Origin: Candidatus Proteinoplasmatales archaeon SG8-5 | GTDB lineage: Archaea; Thermoplasmatota; Thermoplasmata; SG8-5 | Assembly: GCA_001595885.1 (NCBI GenBank) | Contig: LSSH01000026.1 | Span: 1-6,823, forward strand | DNA length: 6,823 nucleotides | Direction of reading: 5' to 3' | Part shown: positions 1 to 6,457 of the stretch, piece by piece | Position numbering within the stretch: position 1 is the first letter of the stretch | Layout of the letters: every line of letters starts with the position of its first letter | Notes under the pieces: model-generated | What the model was told of the DNA's origin: nothing | What the model saw: only the letters and a program-made list of their open reading frames with translations | Databases searched by the model: none | Made by a program: the position numbers and the translations under genes

Positions 1-1040
1 AGCTTCACGCGGTTCTTCGAAGTGTCCGGCATGTAAGTCCTCATGTAAGTCTCGTAGCCGTAGCCGCGTATCCTCGACCTGAGCGCGGGGTGCATTCCGC
101 CGTGCTGCAGGCCGTGCTCGTCCCTGGTCCCGTAGATGGAATCCAGGTTGCCTGCCGCGACCAGAACGAAGTCGCAGGGCACGGGCTGGCTCTTCACCAT
201 CGCGCCGGAGCTCCTCTCGCTCTGCCCCACGATGGAGAACTTGCCCTCCTGCAATGCGGTGAGGAGGCTCTGCTGGCTCTCCATCTTGAGCATGTTTATC
301 TCGTCGATGAAGAGAACGCCCTTGTTGGCCTTGTGGATGGCGCCGACTTCCACCCGCTCGTGCTGCGGTGTTTCCAAGCCGCCGCTCTGGAACGGGTCGT
401 GCTTGACGTCGCCCAGAAGAGCGCCGGCGTGGGCGCCGGTGGCGTCGATGAAGGGCGGTGTGTCCTCTATGTTGTGGCCAAGCAGGAGCTTGGGGATCTC
501 GCGCATCTCCTGCCGTTGGCCCGGCATCCGGGTGGCAATGTAGATGAACACCGCGGCCAGCACTCCCATGATTATCCACATGGGATTGTGCGACGAGTCG
601 AAGATGAACATCATTATGGCGAAAAGCACGATCATCACTATTATCGTGAGCATGAACTGGGTCTTCTGCATCGCCCTCTGCATGGCCTCGGTCTTCTGGG
701 CCATGACTATCTCCTTGCCCTTTGCCACCGGCACGATTTTCACGATAGGTTCGTTCGGGTCCTCGTGGTTGGGGTAGGTGATAACGTCCTCCAGCTCGCC
801 TCGAGGGAGATAATCCACCATGGCGTTGGCCAGCATTGACTTACCGGTGCCAGGTTCACCTATGAGAAGCATGTGGCGCTTCTGCTCAGCCGCCTTCTTG
901 ATCACGTAGACCGCGTCATCCTGTCCGATGACCTGGTCCGCGAGCTTCTGCGGTATCTTGACCTGGTCTGTGGTCTCGAAATCGAGTGTGTGTATCCACT
1001 CCTCGACGGGGGTGGATATTATTTCTTCCTGCTCAGCCAT
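1..1040 (-). CDS. lonB: Archaeal LonB membrane-anchored ATP-dependent protease, N-terminal part (truncated by window edge)
   Basis: The first 346 codons of an archaeal Lon (LonB type) are visible, read leftward from the ATG at 1040-1038; the rest lies outside the window. Seen in the protein: Walker A GEPGTGKS at residues 61-68, two hydrophobic membrane segments at about 129-147 and 154-170 inserted within the AAA+ domain, Walker B VLFIDEI at 242-248, and the sensor/arginine-finger stretch HPALRSRIRGYGYE at 317-330. Two transmembrane helices between Walker A and Walker B are the hallmark of archaeal LonB, which unfolds and degrades damaged proteins at the inner face of the cytoplasmic membrane. 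The C-terminal Ser-Lys protease domain is not in view, so its integrity cannot be judged. The start is supported by GGGAG at 1053-1049, 8 bases upstream; an ATG at 1044 is out of frame. Oddity: about 11 extra residues lie around 303-314, just before the arginine-finger segment. It is divergent from hom. Family assignment is very secure. Confidence 0.96.
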   Translation of the reverse strand, partial: MAEQEEIISTPVEEWIHTLDFETTDQVKIPQKLADQVIGQDDAVYVIKKAAEQKRHMLLIGEPGTGKSMLANAMVDYLPRGELEDVITYPNHEDPNEPIVKIVPVAKGKEIVMAQKTEAMQRAMQKTQFMLTIIVMIVLFAIMMFIFDSSHNPMWIIMGVLAAVFIYIATRMPGQRQEMREIPKLLLGHNIEDTPPFIDATGAHAGALLGDVKHDPFQSGGLETPQHERVEVGAIHKANKGVLFIDEINMLKMESQQSLLTALQEGKFSIVGQSERSSGAMVKSQPVPCDFVLVAAGNLDSIYGTRDEHGLQHGGMHPALRSRIRGYGYETYMRTYMPDTSKNRVK

Positions 1041-1192
1041 TCATTAGGCTCCCGCAATATAAACTGCAAAGAATAATAACCACTACCATTTAATAAAGGT
1101 ATCCCCAAGATTCTCTATAGTGATAATATACACTGGCTTATCTTCAAATAAGATTAAATATCGATTTTCGTATCAAGGAAAAAGGGATTGAA
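1041..1192. promoter_or_regulatory. Divergent promoter region between lonB and hom
   Basis: This AT-rich gap of 152 bases separates two divergent genes. For lonB (minus strand) the best TATA box is TTTATTAAAT at 1097-1088, which predicts transcription starting near 1066 and a short leader containing the GGGAG at 1053-1049. A second TATA-like TTTATATT at 1063-1056 sits too close to the ATG to fit well. For hom (plus strand) there are two candidates: GATAATATA at 1122-1130, predicting a start near 1153, and ATTAAATA at 1153-1160, predicting a start near 1184 and an almost leaderless message. The ribosome site of hom is weak (AAGG at 1175-1178 and GGG at 1184-1186). A small potential hairpin (CTTAT 1137-1141 with ATAAG 1148-1152) overlaps this region; I do not consider it significant. 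Assignments rest on consensus and spacing only. Confidence 0.5.
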
Positions 1193-2230
1193 ATGAAGCG
1201 ACGCTTGATATTGATAGGGTGCGGAGTGGTCGGCCAGGGCTTTCTGAGGATACTCGTCGACAAGGAGGAGGTCCTCAGGGATAAGTACGGCTTCGAGCCG
1301 GTGTTGGTCGGGGTTTCTGACATGCTGAAAGGCTCGATTATGAAGCAGGAGGGTCTGGACATCCCTTCCTTCCTTGCCCACGTCGAAGAAGGAGGCAAGA
1401 TAGACGAGTTCCCAACCGAGGGAGGTGTCACCGGCCTCAGCTCGGTGGAGACCATAAGGGAGGCAGAGGCAGACATCATGGTAGAGGTGACATACACTGA
1501 TATCGAGACCGGAGAGCCGGCTGCGACCCATATGTTCGAGGCCTTCATGTCCCGGATGAGCGTTGCGACCACGAACAAGGGCCCGGTCACGCTGCAATTC
1601 GAGGAGCTGCGGAAACTGGCCAGGGAGAACAACGTCCAGTTCAGGTTCGAGGGGGTGGTGCTGTCAGGAACGCCGGTCTTCAACCTGCTCGAATACTGCC
1701 TTGCGGGAAACGACATCATCGAGGTCAAGGGCATACTCAACGGCACAACCAACTTCATGCTCATGAAGATGGAGGAGGAGGGCATGTTCTACAGGGACGC
1801 TCTGGCCCTGGCGCAGGAACTCGGTTACGCCGAGGCAGACCCCACGGCTGATGTGGAGGGCTTCGATGCACTTGCCAAGATACTCATGCTGTCCAACCTT
1901 GTGCTTGGCGGCGACCTGAAGCCGAGGGATGTGGAGCGCGTCGGCATCTCCGGTATCTCGACCAGCGACGTCCAGATGGCCAAGTCGGAGGGAAAGAGGT
2001 ACAAGCTCATAGGCCATGCCAGGAAGGTGGGCAGGCGCGTAATTGCTTCGGTAAAACCGGTGAAGCTTCCCCTGAGCGACCCGCTGGCGGGTGTGAACGG
2101 CACCGCCAACGCCCTCACGTTCAAGACCGACCTGTCCGGCGAGATCACCATCCAGGGTGCGGGGGCCGGCAAGATCGAGACCGGCTTCGCCGTGCTCATC
2201 GATGTGCTCAACATCCATAGGGAGATGTAG
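1193..2230 (+). CDS. hom: Homoserine dehydrogenase (EC 1.1.1.3), short form without ACT domain
   Basis: This enzyme reduces L-aspartate-4-semialdehyde to L-homoserine with NAD(P)H, the branch point to threonine and methionine, in the cytoplasm. Seen in the 345-residue protein: a Rossmann nucleotide-binding start GCGVVG at 9-14; a conserved lysine in ATTNKGPV (K129); the substrate-domain signature NGTTNFML at 183-190; and the catalytic block from E214 to K229. The spacing E214, D220, D225, K229 matches Glu208, Asp214, Asp219 and Lys223 of the yeast enzyme, so the active site looks complete. A terminal GAGAG loop at 322-326 closes the cofactor site. There is no C-terminal ACT domain and no fused aspartokinase, so feedback control by threonine through such a domain is not expected. 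The ATG at 1193 gives an N-terminus that runs directly into the first beta strand. The stop codon abuts the ATG of the following oxidoreductase, indicating an operon. Confidence 0.95.
   Translation: MKRRLILIGCGVVGQGFLRILVDKEEVLRDKYGFEPVLVGVSDMLKGSIMKQEGLDIPSFLAHVEEGGKIDEFPTEGGVTGLSSVETIREAEADIMVEVTYTDIETGEPAATHMFEAFMSRMSVATTNKGPVTLQFEELRKLARENNVQFRFEGVVLSGTPVFNLLEYCLAGNDIIEVKGILNGTTNFMLMKMEEEGMFYRDALALAQELGYAEADPTADVEGFDALAKILMLSNLVLGGDLKPRDVERVGISGISTSDVQMAKSEGKRYKLIGHARKVGRRVIASVKPVKLPLSDPLAGVNGTANALTFKTDLSGEITIQGAGAGKIETGFAVLIDVLNIHREM
2219..2230 (+). promoter_or_regulatory. Ribosome binding site of the oxidoreductase, embedded in the end of hom
   Basis: The sequence AGGGAGATG at 2219-2227 overlaps the last codons of hom. 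Its GGAGATG core differs by one base from the archaeal consensus GGAGGTG and lies 6 bases before the ATG at 2231. Together with the zero-base gap between the hom stop and this start, it fixes the start codon and implies translational coupling. Confidence 0.7.
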
Positions 2231-4009
2231 ATGCCGGGCGGATATCACAACAGGTTCATCGATATCGATCTGGCACGTGAGACCTTCGACATCGGAGAGG
2301 CCGACAGGGAGCTGCAGGACAGATTCCTGGGCGGGAAGGGGCTGGGACTCGCGCTATTGTGCACAATTGACAGGTCTGAAGACCCGCTCGACCCAGGCAA
2401 TCCACTTATCTTTCTCACAGGCCCGTTGACCGGGTCGACCATCACGACATCGAACCGGTCGTGCGTCGTGACACGTTCGCCGCTGACCGGCGGATTCCTG
2501 GACTCCCATGCTGGTGGCCATTCGGGTACCGGAATCAAACTGTCCGGTTATGATTATGCGGTTATCAGGGGAAAGGCCTCGAGCCCCGTTTATCTTAAGA
2601 TTTCCAGAGATGGCGCACAATTTTCAGGTGCATCCAGTTTGTGGGGCAAGGGTTGTTTCGAAACCGAGAGTACGCTCAAACAGAAGAATCCTAAGGGAAC
2701 CGTGATGTCAGTCGGCCCTGCCGGTGAGAACCTGGTCAGATATGCCTGCATCAACACAGAGCTGTATCGCCAGTACGGCCGCGGGGGCGCCGGGGCCGTG
2801 ATGGGCTCAAAGAACCTCAAGGCCGTGGTCTTCGAAGGGGACGAGAAGGTCCGGTATCACGACGCCGCCCGGTTCCGCGGGCTTTCGAAGCAGGTGACCA
2901 AGGACATCGTGGCTCACCCTGTCAGGGAGCTGCGGGTGGAATACGGTACAACGATGTGGGTGCGAAAGGGCCACGAGGAGGGCGGGTTCCTGCCCACCAG
3001 CAACTGGCGCAAGGGCCGGTTCGACGGCTACGAGAACATCACATCGGAGGTTTACACGAAAGATTTCCAATGGCAGGCCAAGGGCTGCCACAACTGCGTC
3101 ATCCAGTGCTCGAAGCTGGCGCGGTACGACGGCAAGGAAATTGAGGGACCGGAGTATGAGACGGCCGCCTACCTCGGCTCCAATTGCGAGCTGGACGACC
3201 CGAAGGACCTCCTCATAGCGAACGAGCTGTGCGACGACCTGGGCCTGGACAGCATCTCAACAGGCGGCAACATCTCCTTCATCATGGAGGCCGCCGAGAG
3301 AGGGCTCCTCTCGCCCGAGGAAAACGAATGGATAAAGTTCGGTTCCGGGGAGGCCATTCACAGATTGATAAAGATGATTGCTGCCCGTGAAGGTATAGGC
3401 AATACAATGGCCGAAGGAACCCGCAAGGCTTCCAAACAGGTAGGAAACAACAGCGAGTACTTCGCAATGCAGATCGCGGGCATGGAGTTATCGGGTGTCA
3501 ACCCGATGGGTTGCTACTCCCATGCGCTGGCCCTGACCACATCGGACTTCGCCAGTCACACCAGGGTTTGGACCGCGACCGACGAGATGGCCGGGAACCT
3601 CGACTTCGACATGCTCCCAAGATACATAGCAAAACAGCAGGACGAGAAGAACGTGAAGAACTGCGTCATTGTCTGCGACTTCTTCATGCTCCCGCACGAC
3701 CGCCTGGCACCGATGATAGAGGCCGCCACCGGCCTCCCGACGACGACCGAAGGCATGTTCGACATCGGAGAGCGCATCCACAGCCTGGCGCGCCTCTACA
3801 ACCTCCGAACCGGCAGGACCCACAAGGACGACACCCTCCCTGAGCGGATGTTCACCGAACCCATCCTCTCCAACATGATGAAGGGCAGGGTCATCGACCG
3901 CGACTTCTTCGAGGGCCAGCTGCAAGAATATTACAAGCTGAGGGGCTGGGACGAAGAAGGAAAACCCATGAAGGAGACGCTGGAGAGGTTGAACGTCGAA
4001 AAATTTTGA
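2231..4009 (+). CDS. Aldehyde:ferredoxin oxidoreductase family protein (tungstopterin, 4Fe-4S)
   Basis: This 592-residue protein is a full-length member of the aldehyde:ferredoxin oxidoreductase (AOR) family, which oxidises aldehydes to carboxylic acids with ferredoxin, or works in reverse under strongly reducing conditions, using a tungsten bis-pterin. Seen: the N-terminal family pattern with FLGGKGLG at 32-39; GPLTGS and SPLTGG at 64-69 and 83-88; the pterin-binding GRGGAGAVMGSKNLKAV at 183-199; and a 4Fe-4S ligand set C286-x2-C289-x3-C293 with C482 as probable fourth ligand, close to the Cys288/291/295/494 arrangement of the Pyrococcus enzyme. The C-terminal pterin region is divergent: the usual YDPRG appears as VNPMG at 423-427, followed by an atypical Ser/His/Thr-rich stretch. 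Substrate therefore cannot be read from the sequence. No MoaD-like or tungsten transporter gene is in the window. It is co-transcribed with hom. Family is certain, subfamily and substrate are not. Confidence 0.93.
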   Translation: MPGGYHNRFIDIDLARETFDIGEADRELQDRFLGGKGLGLALLCTIDRSEDPLDPGNPLIFLTGPLTGSTITTSNRSCVVTRSPLTGGFLDSHAGGHSGTGIKLSGYDYAVIRGKASSPVYLKISRDGAQFSGASSLWGKGCFETESTLKQKNPKGTVMSVGPAGENLVRYACINTELYRQYGRGGAGAVMGSKNLKAVVFEGDEKVRYHDAARFRGLSKQVTKDIVAHPVRELRVEYGTTMWVRKGHEEGGFLPTSNWRKGRFDGYENITSEVYTKDFQWQAKGCHNCVIQCSKLARYDGKEIEGPEYETAAYLGSNCELDDPKDLLIANELCDDLGLDSISTGGNISFIMEAAERGLLSPEENEWIKFGSGEAIHRLIKMIAAREGIGNTMAEGTRKASKQVGNNSEYFAMQIAGMELSGVNPMGCYSHALALTTSDFASHTRVWTATDEMAGNLDFDMLPRYIAKQQDEKNVKNCVIVCDFFMLPHDRLAPMIEAATGLPTTTEGMFDIGERIHSLARLYNLRTGRTHKDDTLPERMFTEPILSNMMKGRVIDRDFFEGQLQEYYKLRGWDEEGKPMKETLERLNVEKF

Positions 4010-4055
4010 TCACCTCGCCCTGACAGACGAGGCTTTAATAATCATCTTTCACTTC

Positions 4056-4078
4056 CGCCAGATTTCTTGAATCTGGCG
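4056..4078. terminator. Perfect 9-bp stem-loop downstream of the oxidoreductase
   Basis: CGCCAGATT at 4056-4064 pairs perfectly with AATCTGGCG at 4070-4078 around the 5-base loop TCTTG. It lies 47 bases after the oxidoreductase stop, in a convergent gap, so a role in ending or protecting transcripts is a reasonable reading. T-rich tracts upstream (CTTTAATAATCATCTTTC, about 4033-4050) resemble archaeal T-rich termination signals. It could also belong to a mobile-element end together with the next hairpin. Confidence 0.55.
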
Positions 4079-4083
4079 TTCTA

Positions 4084-4105
4084 ACCCCGCCCTCACAGGC
4101 GGGGT
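4084..4105. terminator. GC-rich 8-bp stem-loop in the convergent intergenic region
   Basis: ACCCCGCC at 4084-4091 pairs with GGCGGGGT at 4098-4105 around the loop CTCACA. It follows the first hairpin by only 5 bases and lies between two converging genes, so it could serve both strands as a bidirectional terminator or 3' end protector. Its form, a short AAC linker followed by a CCCCGCC/GGCGGGG stem, also resembles the right-end hairpins of IS200/IS605-family elements; no transposase or TnpB gene is present here, so that remains a hypothesis. Confidence 0.5.
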
Positions 4106-4140
4106 ATGTGCGGATGATGAACATTTCGCTTTGATTGCAT

Positions 4141-5412
4141 TCAATTGTGCAAATTCCGCGCCGCAATAAAGGTCTGGCCCTTCTTGGTCAGCTCCCTGGC
4201 CGTGACGTTGAAGGCCTCGTGCTTGTCCAGGTAGTTCTGGGTGACCAGGGGCATCAGGTCCTGGGCGTCTATGTCGGCTCTGGGCAGGAAGTATTCGAGG
4301 ATGTCGCTGGGGTGGTCGCGCGTTTGCTCGACAGCTATCTCGCCGCCCTCGTGCTTGGCACTGATGTTGGCCACATCGGCCAGTTCCAGGAGCTCGTCCC
4401 TGCGGTTGTAGGGTTGTCGGACTATGCTCTTCCAGGTCTCGGTGATGTGGTGCTCGAAGCGGATGTTGTCCTCCAGGTCGAAGGCGCTTCGGATGTCGGC
4501 GCTGGCCTCGATGGTGGTGTTGTTCACCGAGTTGGCGAAGTTGAAGCCGATGAGCGGGGTTGTGCCGTCCGGTCTTGACAGCAGGCGCGCCATCATCAGG
4601 GTCCAGAAAACCGCATATGGATTGTCGTTGCCCATGTAGACAGATATCTTGAACTCCATGTCCACGCCGAGTTTATACATCATGTAGCCGATCAAGACCG
4701 TGCCGGGGTTGATGTTCAGCACCTGCTTGTTTCCGTAATTCGTATAATAGTACAGGAACTCATCGGCCCACCGCATGGCGTATTCGTTGGGCTGGCCCAC
4801 TCCGCCGAAGTAGCCGGTTATTGTGTCTGGGCCGCCCAGGTGGACGTTAACTGGTGCCCCGTCGGGACCCGGGCTGGTGCCCTTGTTGTCCAGGGTCTCG
4901 CAGCGGCTGGCCCCGATGATATCCGTGGCAGCGGTCATTGCCAGCAGGTCACCGTCCTCCTCCTGCTCCTTCATTGCCCTGACCCTGATGATACGGCCGG
5001 GCATGAGCTCGCCCTTCTCCACGGCCTGCCTGGCCTCGGCCATCAGGAATGAGAAATACTGGCAGGCGCTTATCTCCAGCGTCACGGCCTTGGACATGTC
5101 GAAATCGTAGTCGGAAACGTCCTCGCCCAGGACCTTCTCCCTGAATCCGTCGATGCCTATGAATGCGCCGGTATCGCGCTGGGCCATCAGCCATTCGATG
5201 TCGCCTATGTGCGGCGAGTTGGTGTCCTGCATCTTGGCAAGCACGTTGTCGAGCTGTCCGGCCTCCCGGGCCCTCCGGTTTATCTCGTCCGCGCCGCCGT
5301 ACTTCTCGATGAGCATTATAAGGTCGTTGATGATCTCGCTGTCGGCGCTCAACAGAAAGTCGTTTACCTCTTTCAAGCGTTCCTCTGATATCTTCAATCT
5401 GTCCCTGGACAT
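4141..5412 (-). CDS. Unrecognised 423-residue soluble protein
   Basis: I do not recognise this family. Coding is well supported by an excellent ribosome site (GGAGG at 5424-5420, 7 bases before the ATG at 5412), an upstream TATA box, a long open frame and ordinary amino-acid use. There is no signal peptide or membrane segment. The first 60 residues are charged and helical. Residues 110-170 look like alternating helix and strand. Beyond this come glycine-rich and polar segments that look like active-site loops: VHLGGPDTITGYFGGVGQ (190-207), NINPGTVLIG (233-242), IGFNFANSVNNTTIE (288-302), FEHHITET (319-326) and ANISAKHEGGE (348-358). The regular alternation of hydrophobic strands with such loops suggests an enzyme, possibly of alpha/beta-barrel type, but this is inference. 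It converges on the oxidoreductase gene and lies downstream of the CDIN1-like gene, which has the same orientation but is 185 bases away with a separate promoter, so no operon partner is evident. Confidence 0.88.
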   Translation of the reverse strand: MSRDRLKISEERLKEVNDFLLSADSEIINDLIMLIEKYGGADEINRRAREAGQLDNVLAKMQDTNSPHIGDIEWLMAQRDTGAFIGIDGFREKVLGEDVSDYDFDMSKAVTLEISACQYFSFLMAEARQAVEKGELMPGRIIRVRAMKEQEEDGDLLAMTAATDIIGASRCETLDNKGTSPGPDGAPVNVHLGGPDTITGYFGGVGQPNEYAMRWADEFLYYYTNYGNKQVLNINPGTVLIGYMMYKLGVDMEFKISVYMGNDNPYAVFWTLMMARLLSRPDGTTPLIGFNFANSVNNTTIEASADIRSAFDLEDNIRFEHHITETWKSIVRQPYNRRDELLELADVANISAKHEGGEIAVEQTRDHPSDILEYFLPRADIDAQDLMPLVTQNYLDKHEAFNVTARELTKKGQTFIAARNLHN

Positions 5413-5419
5413 GTGGATT

Positions 5420-5461
5420 CCTCCGTCCCTATGTATGAACGTAAGATACCATAACTTATAA
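5420..5461 (-). promoter_or_regulatory. Promoter and strong Shine-Dalgarno of the 423-residue gene
   Basis: Read on the minus strand, TTATAAG at 5461-5455 is a good archaeal TATA box. It predicts transcription starting near 5432 and a leader of about 20 bases that contains GGAGG at 5424-5420, 7 bases before the ATG. This makes the gene independent of the nuclease gene upstream. Confidence 0.6.
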
Positions 5462-5518
5462 CCGTTTTCATCAAGTTTACATATGTGACAGCTTAAACTA
5501 ATCGACTATTCAAACAAT

Positions 5519-5593
5519 GGCTCCGAGCAGGCCGGAGGGGGCTAGGGGCTGAGGCCAGCACAGGAGTCGGGGAAGCGAGTGTAACGAGCGGGG
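5519..5593. other. G-rich unexplained intergenic block
   Basis: This stretch between the unknown gene's promoter and the end of the CDIN1-like gene is strongly G-rich on the plus strand, in sharp contrast with the AT-rich promoter beside it. G runs occur at 5537-5541, 5545-5548, 5569-5572 and 5590-5593. A small hairpin is possible (CTCCG 5521-5525 with CGGAG 5533-5537), and the segment AGCGAGTGTAACGAGCG lies at 5574-5590. I find no open frame, tRNA or strong overall fold. It may be a dispersed intergenic repeat, a small RNA or simply the 3' trailer of the minus-strand nuclease gene. Confidence 0.35.
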
Positions 5594-5597
5594 TTTA

Positions 5598-6353
5598 TCA
5601 TTTCCGAAGCGGCCTTTGGAAGAACTTCGCGTCCACGATGCGCACGCCTTCAACGGGCTTGTAGTCGTTGACGTGGCCGAACCAGTAGACAACAATACCT
5701 GGGCCGAATATCTCGGTGTAGGGGATGAGCTGCTTCTTGTTGTTGCGCCTTATCTCAACATTATCTCCGAAGTTGGCCTTGGACTCGATCCAGTAGATGT
5801 CCTGGCCGTCTATCTTAAGGGGCTTGTCGAGTAGCGCATCGGGCGTCTTCTCGTATTCCCCTTTGATCTCATCCTCGGTCCTGTAGCCGATGCCGTTGTC
5901 CTCGAGCCATTCCTGGAGACGGGCCTCGCCCTTCTTGCCCCTCTGGTACTGGACCTCCATTCCGGCCGGTGAGTAGATGATGTCCTCGCGGACCACGTCG
6001 TATATCTCCCTCTGAATACGCTTCTCCTTGGCCGCCCCCGGGTCGCGCACATATTTCCAGAACTCTTTGCGTGTGAGCCCGTAATCGCGCATAAGTATCA
6101 GGGATAGGAGGACGGGGGGGAACCTCTCGTTCCTGGCCAGCTGGGCCAGCGTGGTGCCATTCTTCCACTGCCATAAAAGCTTGTCCGACTTGTTCTTGAT
6201 GCGGTAATATCGCTTGGTGGCGTCCCTCACCACGGTCTGCGTGTATATTATCAGCAGCAGCTCGCGGTTGATGTTCCTGTCCCGGGCGAGTTTGCCAATG
6301 TCCGACGGAAAATGTAACTTTGAAGCCAGGTCCTGGTATTCGCGCGTGTTCAT
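5598..6353 (-). CDS. TPD-domain PD-(D/E)xK nuclease, archaeal homologue of CDIN1 (C15orf41)
   Basis: The 251-residue protein looks like an archaeal relative of eukaryotic CDIN1 (C15orf41), the CDAN1-interacting nuclease mutated in congenital dyserythropoietic anaemia type I. Seen: the name-giving TPD motif at 170-172 within EKTPDALLDKPL, then IYWIESKANFGD at 186-197. E143 (in RGKKGEARLQEWLE), D172, E190 and K192 form the ordered E...D...ExK set of a PD-(D/E)xK nuclease fold, as in archaeal Holliday-junction resolvases, so the active site appears intact. The N-terminal 105 residues are helical, with two segments (about 18-52 and 66-100) that look like helix-turn-helix DNA-binding units, matching the architecture proposed for CDIN1. 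Soluble, with no signal peptide. The start at 6353 has GAGGG only 3 bases upstream, so the ribosome site is not ideal. The frame ends in tandem stops (TGA TAA). Its DNA substrate is unknown; recognition is from memory of the TPD family. Confidence 0.85.
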   Translation of the reverse strand: MNTREYQDLASKLHFPSDIGKLARDRNINRELLLIIYTQTVVRDATKRYYRIKNKSDKLLWQWKNGTTLAQLARNERFPPVLLSLILMRDYGLTRKEFWKYVRDPGAAKEKRIQREIYDVVREDIIYSPAGMEVQYQRGKKGEARLQEWLEDNGIGYRTEDEIKGEYEKTPDALLDKPLKIDGQDIYWIESKANFGDNVEIRRNNKKQLIPYTEIFGPGIVVYWFGHVNDYKPVEGVRIVDAKFFQRPLRK

Positions 6354-6393
6354 GGTCCCTCATCTCTCACTTACCATCGGAATTATGAAGTTT

Positions 6394-6401
6394 TATTTAA
6401 A
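6394..6401 (-). promoter_or_regulatory. TATA box for the CDIN1-like gene
   Basis: On the minus strand TTTAAATA at 6401-6394 lies in the AT-rich core of the divergent gap. It predicts transcription starting near 6372 and a leader of about 19 bases before the ATG at 6353. Confidence 0.5.
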
Positions 6402-6457
6402 TATTTGGCAATAAAAATGTTAATGCCAGTTTGTCAATCTCGTAAGACGTTCAAAAC

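Noticed and set aside
90..839. Long plus-strand open frame (249 codons) opposite lonB
   Set aside because: It is antisense to an unmistakable LonB reading frame with Walker A, Walker B and membrane segments. Its protein is His/Leu/Gly-rich without any recognisable domain, as expected of a shadow in GC-rich DNA.
1137..1152. Small hairpin in the hom leader as a riboswitch or attenuator
   Set aside because: The stem is only 5 A/T-rich pairs and overlaps the candidate TATA region; no larger conserved RNA structure is apparent.
1144..1785. Minus-strand open frame of 213 codons overlapping hom
   Set aside because: It is serine- and proline-rich shadow sequence antisense to a homoserine dehydrogenase with a full catalytic set.
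1664..2248. Minus-strand open frame of 194 codons overlapping the end of hom
   Set aside because: It is antisense to the conserved C-terminal half of hom, with no domain and no promoter or ribosome site.
3488..3925. Minus-strand open frame of 145 codons inside the oxidoreductase
   Set aside because: It is antisense to the C-terminal region of the oxidoreductase, and its composition (Val, Glu, His, Gly) is typical of a complement frame.
4135..4578. Plus-strand open frame of 147 codons opposite the unknown 423-residue gene
   Set aside because: The minus-strand gene has a strong Shine-Dalgarno and TATA box and a far longer frame. The plus-strand product is a Val/Gly/Leu-rich shadow.
5537..5593. 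G-quadruplex on the plus strand
   Set aside because: Four runs of four or more G are present, but two connecting loops are about 17-20 bases, too long for a convincing stable quadruplex.
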